Source: Lycocorax pyrrhopterus obiensis
Lineage: Eukaryota; Chordata; Aves; Passeriformes; Paradisaeidae
Direction of reading: 5' to 3'
Assembly (NCBI GenBank): GCA_014706295.1
Contig: JACSVZ010000006.1
Location: 24,610,629-24,674,628 of the forward strand
Length of the DNA: 64,000 nucleotides
Positions 1-10,510 of this stretch are shown here, in pieces (the first letter of the stretch is position 1; every line of letters begins with the position of its first letter). Below the pieces are notes generated by a model that ran no database searches, had not been told where the DNA came from, and saw only the letters and a list, made by a program, of their open reading frames with translations. The translations under genes and the position numbers were made by a program.

Positions 1-24
1 TTTATTGATGGCCATTATCTTGGG
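1..24 (+). CDS. GRXCR1: GRXCR1 coding exon 2, 3' end only (partial)
   Basis: The first 24 bases read FIDGHYLG in frame 1 and are followed at once by a strong donor GTAAGT at 25-30. This is the end of the glutaredoxin-like domain of GRXCR1, a protein of cochlear and vestibular hair-cell stereocilia. The link to exon 3 is seamless: phase 0, giving HYLG|GAEK across the junction. In the human gene exon 2 ends at coding position 627 (codon 209), also phase 0. Exon 1 and the rest of exon 2, including most of the glutaredoxin fold, lie upstream of the window. The piece is short, so the call depends on exons 3 and 4 following in order on the same strand. Confidence 0.9.
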
Positions 25-3000
25 GTAAGTAAAGCATGAACCTATGTTTTATCCTAGAGTTGGGAAGAGCGGATGAAAATCTTGATGAATGAGAAGCAGG
101 ACTTTTAGAAAATTGCCTGCAATGCCGCAGAGATGGTAACAATTAAAGACAAATCCTTTTGTAGTATGCACTGCACAGATCCTCACTGATAAGTTTGATC
201 TGAAGATGCAAAAGATAACCAGGGAGAAACTATCTGGAGGGGAGTAAGAGGCAATAATACATCTGAGATGTCACCTGTTTCTTAAAAAATATCTTATTCT
301 GTAATTGAAACCATGAAAATCTAGAGCAATGGATTTTTTTCCTCATGAGAACCTGCATGCATGAGTGACCCAGGAAGAACACATATAGCATAAACCTGTC
401 ATTTAGTAATATGTGTTGAATATGAGACTAACACCTTGGAGTGTCAGACTTTAAATATACATTGAATTTTGGATGATGTAGTCTGTATCAGGACCTGTAG
501 TCAACTGAACATATTTTAGATACAAAATTGGTTAATACTTACTTTTAAAAAAGCCTAGCTATAGAAGAGAAAGAAAAACAGCCCAATTCTGCCCTATTAT
601 AAGACATAAACTCCAAATGGAAAACTCTAATCCCCATTTTTACACTAGTATTGTAGGTCTAGAAGCCTATTGATATTTGAAATCACCTTTTCATCGAACC
701 TGTACTTTTGAAATGTATTTCTCAAAGACAGAAAAAAAAACCAAATCAAAAGAAAAAGATTCTGGAAAGTGACATGAAGAAAACAGGCTGGAAGCTCAGA
801 GCAGGTATTTGTCTCGAGCGGTAAAAAGCTAGCAATTAGCACCGACTGCGAGACTGTGATTGTGAAGGAAAACTATATTTAAACACAGTGAGGTTATTGT
901 GTTTGCATCACTTAAAGCTTTCATTTTCACAAAACATTTAAGTAACAGTATGCAGTGTAACCAACAATCAGGGATAATAAATATTAGGCCTGTATGATCA
1001 CTTTCTTCTGCTTTTCCCCATGCCTTCCTAGCTTTCCATGTGTTCTGCATGAGTTAGGCTTCCTTGAGCACTAAAACAAATGCATTTGCTGTCATAGGCC
1101 TTGCCAGACCACCAGAGCAGCTGTAAAATCACCTGTGTGCAGAATATTAACAGACAGTGATTTTTACTTCATAGTAGAATATGCTTCTATCACAACTCTG
1201 ATTTGGAGAGTTCTCCAGCCAGCTAGAAGTGCTACATTCAACAGCAGCTTAAAATTCAACGGGATTCAGACTAAGATTTTCTCATCTAATTATCATGTTG
1301 AAAGTGTAAGTGGTGAGTTATGATTGGCTTCAAGAAAATCTCAGTCCACATGTGATCAATTTGTCAAAAGAATTCAGATAAGATACTGAAATTGATTAAA
1401 TATGTTATTTGCTTAGCTGTGGGAAATGCCTGGATCCAGTGTTTTGGTATGATGGATGGCCCATTAAGTCACTGCCAGTTGTTCTTTTTTTGTTTGTTTT
1501 TTCTTAAAGATTGTGAGAAACTTGCTTTCTAATAGATTGACAGTGTAAAAACCAATAAAATCTCATTAAAACTCTCTAAGTACTGTATGAGATACTTTGG
1601 AGAGGTATAGAAAAGAAGTCAAGTGAATTAGGAAGATAGCTTTCTATGGAATAGACAAATATACCTCCTGTAGGTAAAGAAAAATGAAATAATTGAGTGT
1701 TCTGATCTACAGACATTTATTGAAGCAAGGCAACTGCACTTACGTTGTTTAGCACAAGAAAACTAAAAGCAGTGGGCTGCTAACAAACAGGAAAACCCTC
1801 AGATATGGAGTGTGTTTTCTTGCTTCTTTTCTCTTTTTTTTTTTTTTCTTAAATTGATGAGGCACACTGTAGTTAACTGGAACAAACTTTAGTTTCATGA
1901 GAGAACTAAAGCTATTCCATGTAAGAGTGACATTATTTGTGGAAAAGCAGCTTTGCAGGCAGGGAGCAGTGCATGAGACAGCTCCTCTACTCAGAGAGAG
2001 CTCATGGCAGCGTGTGCCTCACCCCTGCTGCCACGCGAGGTTTATGCCCTCCACTGCTCTCCACTAATTATCACCATGGGAGGCACTGCTGCTTGCTGCT
2101 GCACCACTCTGGTGTGCTTTAGCTGAGATGGACCATGATGAGAAAGCCAAGTTTGGTGTGAGCAGGGCTAACTTGGGCAGTGTGCTGTGGCTGCAAACAC
2201 AGCACCTGTGGCTGGCAGGGAGGCGGGAAAGGAGAGCCCCAGGATGAGCCTGTCACCTGCCCTGGCAAGGGACCTGTGTGCACTCATTCTGTTTGGTAAA
2301 TGTGGCAAGCCCCATTATTTTATGGCAGTTATTTCTCTGTCTTGAAATGGCTTCACAAGAATTTGAAATTCATTCATTTAGGGAAATAAGGAGGGGCATG
2401 TTTAGAAGCTCTGGCAATAAAGTATTCACTCCCCATCTCTGTCAATTCACCTTCAGAAGACAGTGCACGGTGATCCCAAAGGCAGAATATTGGCTGGAAA
2501 CTGTGCTAGGCTTGTGTTTCATTAAAATGCAATTGAGAACTAATTACAGAATTTGGTCTCGTTGGTAACAGTGGGTATTTCTATAGTGTCTTTTATAATA
2601 ATTAACTTCTGATATGCAAATGAAACACAGAAATCCCAAAGCCTAGTGTGACAGTAAATAAATCATGCGATATTTTCCTCTTTTTTTCTCTCTCTTTTTC
2701 TTTGAATTTTGAATATTTATTTCCTTAAAAATCCCTCCCTGAAGGAGATTGCATGTAGCAATACAAAGGAGAATCTATATTGAGCTTTTAATGAGTCATA
2801 AGTAGAAACAGCCCTAGCCCTTAATTAAAATATGAACAGTTTTGAAAGGTGAAAGATCATTCTTAATGAGATAAAAGTAACAAAAGCACCAAACCCCAGC
2901 ATATGTGCTCCTGATAGAGTATATGGTACCCAAGCTGTTCAGAAGCACGGACAAAGCTGTTTGAGCACTGCAGGCTGTGGGGATAAATATACACAGTGCT

Positions 3001-6000
3001 GTGGAATTTATCATTGCCTGCACAGGGACAATGAAACAAATCAATGACTTAGGCAGAAGCAATAGAAAAGTCATATTTAGCCCCTGTCAAGCAAAGTCCT
3101 GCATGCTGCAGTACAGCAGGGCTTTTAATCTTCTCATTTTTTCAGGATTGAATCATATTTCTTGACACACACTGTCTAAATATCAGTCTGTCAGGAAATT
3201 GCTGTTTCTTTCTGCTGCATGCTCTTTACAGGCTGATCGAATCCCTTCTTTTCACCTGAGGCTGTCTCCATCTGAAATGGAATTATGCCATCTGCTGGGA
3301 TACCAATGCAGAATAAAAAATTGCTTCCAGAAAACAGAAAGCCACACAGGAAAAAATAATGGAACATTCATTTACTCTTATAAAGGCATTTAGAATTGTT
3401 AAAGTTTGATGTTCTGCAATCTCCTGAAAAAGGGGTGCAAATAAAACAGGCAAATTAAGTCATTCTTTGTAAACATGTTAACTCACGGCATAATATTTTT
3501 AAAATACATGTATTTGCTTTTTCTACTTGATATATATGATCGAATTCCGGCATTCACTTGCCATACAAGACTACTTGATTTTTTTCAGATATGTGAATTT
3601 AAGACTGTTTTTTTCTGAAGAAAATGTCTTCTGTTTAGTTTTCCCAGCTATAATGAATCCAAAACAGCATGAGGTTTACAGTATTGACACATTGATTATG
3701 ATCATTTCCAAAGAATGATGAGGCTGTTTTTGTAACTGACTTTTAGAAAATACATGTGTAAAATATTTTTTTTTGTGAAACAGGAATTAACAGTTTCCTT
3801 TTAGCTGATTTCCAGTGGCCATGCATATTTTAGTTCTCTACAGCCTCCGTGTTTTGTTAAATACATTCTTCTGATATTCATTTGATGGGTGAATATGAAT
3901 GGCTCTGTGACAGTAAAACTATTATGTAATTATTGCATTCAGTCACCTAGCATTTTCCCCCTTGTTTCCTCCATTTTGCAGTTTTAACGTGTCAGGAAAT
4001 GCGGGGTTCAAATGCTTTTTACACATCACCCTTTCAAATATCAAATCCAGAAATTTGGTGCTGGTACTATACCACAGTGTCAGTTTCCTCAGTTTGTGGG
4101 CAGATTTCCAGGCAGTTATTTGTACCCTCTGTGTATCTGCTGCCAAGGGGCCCCTGGCTGGGAGAGGCGTGGTGTTGCACACTGAAGGGAGTGTGAGCTG
4201 TGGGCAAAGACAGGGGCGCACACAGCCCAACTCCTCACTACGTCACGGTGAGGAACACGGCAGGGCCAGTGATGGTGAAGGGTGTGAGTGCATTTTTGCT
4301 GCTTTAACAAGAGGCCTTGCTTATGTGCTTAGCAAAACAGGAAATAGGGCATGCAATTTATCTGCACTGCAAACGTGTCCACAAGAGGGATGTTGCAGTG
4401 CCTTGCTAATTTTTCTCAGTATATAAGGAATGATGTGGAAGAGAGGCTGCTTCCCAAAACCAGCAGGTATTCTAGTAAAGCCAAGTGCAGAGCCATGTAT
4501 CTATGTTTATTCCTTGATGAATTACATCATGGAAATGGTAACAGTTTATAGCCAAGATAGGTAGCAACAGACAGGTTTATTGACAGAACAGAGTGGGAGT
4601 AGTAGAAAAATTAGTGGACCTTGTCCTAGTTCCACAGTTAAAGGGAATTATATATGGGATTTTAATATCTGAAATATGATGTTAATTTCTGAATGTTCTC
4701 AAGGGACAATTGGGAAAATAATGTTATTAAGTAAAATAGTCTGGAAGAATTGTCTAATGATTTAGCCAAGTCTGTGGCATTTCCTTGCCGAAAGAAGGGC
4801 AAATATCTGACTACACCCCCTGGGCTCCTCCAACATGGTAGAGATTCAGCAAAGTTAGATAAAGGATTCACAGGCTTCTGCTTTGAAATCTAACTGGGTA
4901 ATAAAACTGAAAACTCACTGCTGATTCTCCAAAGATTATGCCCACTGTCCCTCATGCTCCTTATGTTACTCTCTGGAGGCACAGACTATTTAATGCTTCA
5001 CATACCTTTGTGAGTAATTGTGGAGTGAGCACAATCTAGAAAAAGAAAGGCATCACTTTCTGGTCAGAAAGCAGCTATTGGACTTACTTAACAGCTGCTT
5101 TAATTACTCTATTAATTATAGATTCTGTGTGTTAAGACTCAAAGATCCAGAGGGAAGGTTAACCTCTGCAGATTGTATTTATATTTCACTTGGGGCAGCC
5201 ACTAATCAGAGAAGACAGACTGGAACACTTAAAAACATTGATAGCCATTCTGATGTTTGGGTTTTAATTTAAAAACCATAGCTTTCTACCTTGAAAAGAA
5301 CACAGCTGACTGACTGACCATCATCAGAAATGTAAATAATTAAAAATATAAATCTATAATGGGAAACCTGTCAAACTTTTAACTATTGTGCTGTAAAAGT
5401 CAGTTAGCATTATCACACAACATCACTGTAACATGGGGCAGAAGTCACAGGAATGCTTTTGCCTGTGGCAACAGAGATGAGATCCTTTCCTAAAGGGGGC
5501 AAATTGAGGCTTGTCTGGCTTAAGGAATATAGAGTGCTGCAATCCCATCATTAATAAAGTTGCAAATCCTTAGTGTCTCTGCTTCAGATGACCAGCACAA
5601 GCTTTGTCTTAATCTGCTGCACTGTATTTAGGCCCCAAGCCAATACTCCATGGGCTGCCTTGGCCAGTCCTCACTGTTGTACCAATGATTCCCACTGCCT
5701 GCTCTGTGTGAAAGCAGGGAAAGATGAGAGACAAGCCTGAAAGGGCCCAACAGGCTGCTAAAAGCTGCTCTGCTGGGGACACAGACAGCCTAATGCATGT
5801 GTTGGAGCTGGTGCACTCTGTGCCCATGATCTATAATGGATTCAATAGAAGAGTCAGCACAATAAAGCTAGCTCATCAGTCCCCTGTCATATTCTGCGAT
5901 TAATTAACTACAACTAATTACCTTGTGTGATACTTCTTTTTTTTTAAATATCTCTTTGAAAGTATAGCACTGTAAGAGTAGTGTCCACTGAAAAAGTCTT

Positions 6001-7396
6001 TCCACATCCACTAAAATATTAACATTTTCCTTTTTAACTAAAAAGAAAATTATCAAACACAGAGTCAAAAGTGCTTCTCTTTTGTATAAAGCCAGAGCAA
6101 AAAGACTTTCCACAGGGAAAATAACCTTAGTAGGGTGTCATACAAAGACCTTTGAAAGGTTTGGCTGCCTTTAGTTGGCTTTTGGGCTACACACTTGTAG
6201 CCTCTGTAGTCCCCAGCAAGGTGCTGTGAATGGTTTGATACCTAGAGGAATATTAGAGACACACGTGTTCCCTGTGCTCACCAGCAGCTTTTCCTGCACC
6301 TCCCAGAAACTGGGAGAGGTGCTGGTGAGGAGCTGGGGCTGATTATGGGCAGCTCAAACTAATGGCACGTCTGAGACCTGTGCCAGCATCCCACTGCACC
6401 TCAGCCCTGGGCCAGTGCCCCACCACACCTTCTGGTTAATGCTGCACGCAAACTCAAAGACAAAATTTAGAAATCTGGATATGCAGGGACCAGGAAACTG
6501 GGGCAGCACAATGGCATGAACTCACCACGTGGTGAAGACGTAGCCAATTGCCCCTGGCAGCAAGTAAGGCCTGTGCATCTGTGCCTCAGGTTCCTCACTT
6601 TTTGTAGGTTTATGATTAAAAGTGTCTGCACGTGTTTCACGATATTTAGTATTCAATGAATTTGGTTACATAGGTGAAGTATAGACATTCAAATAGAGCC
6701 CTCTAATCAGAAGAGGAGGAAACAAAAAGTTCCATATCCTCCCTGACACTTTAATTTTGACTGCAGATCTCTTAGCATTTACTTTCAGGAGGAAAAAAAT
6801 CCCCAGCACTTCAGTAGAGCCTTGGTTCAGGACACAGAAACCCTAAGAGGCCTAATGTAGTCAGACTAAGTCATTATCACTTATTGTTGTGTCTGACTCT
6901 AATGTTGTTAGAGTATTTTCAATACTCTTTTTCTCCTTGTGTTATACATTAGGCACATTATGTCTTAATTCAATCCTCAGCTGCCAGAATATTTGAAATA
7001 CAATCTCCTCTTCTCATTTTGCTACATTCTCTGGTGTGTTGTACATTTATATAATTGTAATTTTTTTACGTGATAATTAGAAATATTTCTTATTCTGTCA
7101 GGAAACATACCCTGTAAAATAAAGGGAACACAATCAGAATTTCCAAGCTGTGTCACCTTTTAGAGAAAAGGCAATGTGATATGTCACCTGGTGACAAACT
7201 TCAGGCATTACTATTAGACCTCTGATTAGATTCTCCTCTCCTTCTAGCTTTACTAAGGTTGACCTAATTGCAATATAATTAATGTGAGTCAAATTTGTCC
7301 TCAGCCTGTTTAAAATTTCAAGACCAAATCTTCTAATCATCTCTGGTTTTCTCATGGTAAAATGGCTGACATTTTTCATCTTCTTTTTCCTAATAG
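25..7396 (+). other. GRXCR1: GRXCR1 intron 2 (7,372 bp)
   Basis: The intron runs from GTAAGT at 25 to a pyrimidine-rich acceptor ending TAATAG at 7396. No coding sequence or recognised mobile element was seen in it. It holds two GC-richer patches (about 1950-2280 and 4130-4290), a third at 6180-6600 with an imperfect hairpin at 6277-6329, and a T14 run at 1834-1847. The longest open frame here (3962-4426, 154 codons) resembles no protein I know and is within what chance gives in AT-rich DNA of this length. Confidence 0.88.
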
Positions 7397-7462
7397 GGTG
7401 CTGAGAAGATTTTACTAATGAATGAATCTGGGGAACTGCAGGATCTCTTAACCAAAATTGAG
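7397..7462 (+). CDS. GRXCR1: GRXCR1 coding exon 3
   Basis: This 66-bp exon encodes 22 residues in phase 0, starting GAEKILLMNESGELQ and ending LTKIE. It is bounded by an acceptor (TTTTTCCTAATAG) and a donor (GTAATT at 7463). It matches the C-terminal end of the glutaredoxin-like domain of GRXCR1, codons 210-231 by human numbering. From memory the human protein has Ser where this one has the Leu before MNES. The exon is too short, and begins too far from any ATG, for simple ORF finding to report it. Its reading frame joins exactly to the exon ends at 24 and 9360. GRXCR1 is a single-family gene with a paralogue, GRXCR2, that is more divergent here. Confidence 0.95.
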
Positions 7463-9359
7463 GTAATTGTATTTCTGCAAAAAAATATGGGGTATATACA
7501 TTTACTATTTGTAATTGAGTAGATTTTCTTCTATATCATTTCCTTTTCTTCTGCTATAAACTGATGATCCTAAATGCTTTTTTTGTTTTACTCTTTTTTA
7601 CACCCTGTTTTGGGGAGGGGGCCCTATATTGTTATTACCTAGACTAATTTGTGTCCTAATCTTCGGACAAAAAGTACATATATAAGACAAAAAATGTCAT
7701 ACAACAGGAAACTGATAACTGCTCACTGAATACAACCAATGCTTCACTGCCTTTTGATGTTTATTTTGTGTGTTTGGTTGGTTTGTTTTTTTATTTTTTT
7801 TTTCTCAAAAATGGGTTTGCTACAATTACAAGGGGCAGTCATGTATCTTCATTACTGGAGATGCAGAAAGTGGTTCCACAAACTGCCATCTGCTCAAGGA
7901 GGAAATGGCCATTGTTCGAGAAACTCAGCTAAAGCAATTTTGCTTTGTTTTCTTAACTTTTGCTAGTTCTCTTAACTACATCTAAAAGTATCTATATATT
8001 TACAAGCGTAACAAACAATAATGAATGTAAAGAATAAAAATATTATTCTCTTAAAATTTTGAGATTGTTTGGAATAATGTTCAATGAAGTAAACAATCAT
8101 CAAAGATCATGAAAGATGGGAGCACACCTGATATAAAAAGTGTTAATTTTACATTAAATATTTCTAAAGGTTGTCCCTGGGTGAGCTAATAGTAATAGGA
8201 TCTGTTTGCCCTGTGAAGAAGAACAGCAACTATATGAGTTACAGAACAAAAAGAAAAAAATGCCTGTTTTGCATGTTCATCTGAGTCTTCAATAGATTAA
8301 TGCTATTATTAATGGGTTCGCAGAAATGTTTTAATTTTTCTTGATGGTGCTCCAGGTACTACATTTTCTGTGGATATTTTACTATACCCTGGTAATAATT
8401 TGTCACTCATTTTTAGTGGTACATAATTCCTCAGACCAAAACTAGCAGGAATTGTATGGATTTTTGTTCTTTTTTGTGAATAAACCTGTAAAGTCTTTAC
8501 TCAACAGTGCAATGCTAAAACATGTGGTGGTAAGTACCCGAAGCGGCATACCTTTCCTTTCTCTGATTTGAACTTTAAGGCAATCATTCAATAAACTAGC
8601 CATATTTTCAGCAAGTGAAACTTAAAAGTGTCTTTGAAATATCTTCTGTTCTCCACTGTCTTTAATCCAATAAAAAATAGAGTAGATTTATTGTTTTACT
8701 TGGGAATTGGGACAATTGAGAGGCCTCAAGCCTTGCTTGAAGCAATTTTCTCTGGATATAAGTGCTGAACGTTGATGATCTTTCTTCTCTACACTTAGAG
8801 CTTCAGCATTCTACACCCATAAATTTGAATACACCACTTATTTCCTTGAGTACTGCTTGTCAGAAGCTATGAATTGCTTTTTGATATCATCAGCTTTAGC
8901 TGTAATCAGTGTAATATGTTCAGCATGAGCATACAAATGCTGAAAGTCATAATATCTTAACATATAGCATAGAAAACACAACATCATCATAAACTGCCTG
9001 GAGTTTGGATTCAATCATTACAATACCTCCTAGATTTAATCTAGACCTAAACAACATCCAAGTAATGCATGCAGGCTATCCTTTGGCTTGTGAATTTGGC
9101 AAGTATAAATGCAGGCTACTGAGGTGTAAAGTGACCAATGAACCCGCAGTGAGCCTCTCTGACACTGCATGTGAATCTGACCAAAGAAAAGACAGACATA
9201 CTGGTCTTCCATGGTGGTTTTCCGTGGGATGGGGTGGTGGATCTTGCCCAAAATGGGAACCAGAATGTGTATTTTTATCTGTCCTGGAGTCTTCATTGTC
9301 CTAAACCTTATGGTGGTTGATGAGGTAACATTTTTGTCTTTCTTACACTCTTTGAGCAG
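7463..9359 (+). other. GRXCR1: GRXCR1 intron 3 (1,897 bp)
   Basis: The donor is GTAATT at 7463 and the acceptor TTACACTCTTTGAGCAG ends at 9359. The body is AT-rich, with T-rich runs near 7780-7805. No repeat family or other exon was recognised in it. Confidence 0.9.
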
Positions 9360-9539
9360 AGAGTCCAGCTTCCTCAAGAGTGCCCCTCGTGCGGGGGCTT
9401 TGGTTTCCTGCCGTGCTCAGCGTGCCATGGGAGCAAGATGTCTGTGTTCCGCAACTGCTTTACGGACTCGTTCAAAGCCCTCAAGTGTACTGCCTGCAAT
9501 GAGAATGGGCTACAGCGCTGCAGGAGCTGTGCCGGCTAA
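9360..9539 (+). CDS. GRXCR1: GRXCR1 last coding exon: cysteine-rich C-terminal domain and stop
   Basis: This phase-0 exon encodes 59 residues and a TAA stop at 9537-9539. It starts [14 protein letters not shown]. Four CxxC pairs are visible: CPSC (exon residues 8-11), CSAC (19-22), CTAC (43-46) and CRSC (54-57), plus a lone Cys at 33. The run [17 protein letters not shown] between pairs two and three is the hallmark stretch of GRXCR1. CxxC pairs of this layout resemble DnaJ-type zinc-binding modules, so zinc binding is an inference. The protein acts at the actin-rich stereocilia of inner-ear hair cells, and human loss causes DFNB25 deafness. The exon is more GC-rich than its surroundings, as expected for constrained coding DNA. 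No frameshift or stop is seen, so the gene looks intact in the visible part. The same DNA is open in another frame (9211-9567), which is a shadow. Confidence 0.97.
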   Translation, partial: RVQLPQECPSCGGFGFLPCSACHGSKMSVFRNCFTDSFKALKCTACNENGLQRCRSCAG

Positions 9540-9660
9540 AAACAGCATCTCCACTTGTTCAAACTAGTTTTATGGTACTGCACCAGTTTGTAATATGATT
9601 TTTTTTTAAATTAATCCATTTATCCAAAACAGTCAATAAAAATCCATTTGTTGTATACTT
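9540..9660 (+). terminator. GRXCR1: GRXCR1 3' UTR with first canonical poly(A) signal
   Basis: AATAAA lies at 9635-9640, about 95 bp after the stop codon, and is the first canonical signal downstream. The end of the UTR is set only approximately, about 20 bp past the signal. Longer UTR forms using later AATAAA hexamers cannot be excluded. Confidence 0.6.
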
Positions 9661-10476
9661 CTGGTTTGAGAATTTGAGATTTTTTAATCTTTGACTGTCG
9701 ACCAAATAATGAACTCTAAAATACATCTTTCTAGTTTCCTTATAGAGAGATTTGTAGTCTGGAAAACTTACCACATTATTTGAATTCTTCCTTTTCCTAT
9801 ATGGGATTATCAGCAGTCGTATGTATTTTTGAGCAATGCAATCAAAATTACAGCAAAATGAAGCTTAAACATCAGAGTGTTGAGTAGTGCTGCTTTCAAG
9901 ATCAGTGAGACTAAAGATTTTGTGATGTGGACTAGCCCAAGACTGTTCCACACAGTACTTCCCTGAAAAGTCACTCTGGCTGAATTCTGTCCTGAATTCT
10001 ATGTGGCAGCAGAAGAACAGAAATATTTCTTGCAAGTCCCATGAATCAACTTTCTCTTTTAGTACTGCTTTCTGTTTGTTACAAAATTAATGTTGTTAGA
10101 CAAAGTTACATAGACATTTAACATAGTAGATGTTCATAACCATGGTAGTATGTCAGAGCTTTATGATTCTATACCTCACTGTAGATCTTATAATGATTCA
10201 GTGAGAACACCCGACAGCTTTATAAATTGCATATAAAGCAATTGAGGATGAGATTTCAGCTTTTTCAGCTTAGTAACTGTTGTGGTTTGATGACTAACCT
10301 GGCATGAGTGTTTCAGGACATCTGTTCTCCAGGGAGGCCCAGGTCTATGCCCAGACAACTCCAGTACTGTATATACCTTTGCCATTTTTGGTGGGTTTCC
10401 CCAACACAAGCACAAGAGAATTAGTCAGTGATCAGTCTCAATGGCCTGTGGGCTCTCCATACTGAATATATTCCAG

Positions 10477-10510
10477 TTTGGAAGTGCATTACCAATCATG
10501 CACTTCCAAA
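10477..10510. repeat. Perfect 13-bp inverted repeat with 8-base loop
   Basis: The arms are TTTGGAAGTGCAT (10477-10489) and ATGCACTTCCAAA (10498-10510), exact reverse complements around the loop TACCAATC. The pairing does not extend outward (G faces G). Confidence 0.85.

Noticed and set aside
3962..4426. 154-codon open frame in GRXCR1 intron 2, with overlapping frames on both strands
   Set aside because: With the stop frequency expected in AT-rich DNA, about one frame of this length arises by chance in 64 kb. It has no recognisable motif and lies in an intron on the same strand.
9211..9567. 118-codon open frame overlapping the last GRXCR1 exon
   Set aside because: It is a different frame from the CxxC-containing one that joins the upstream exons, so it is a shadow of exon 4.
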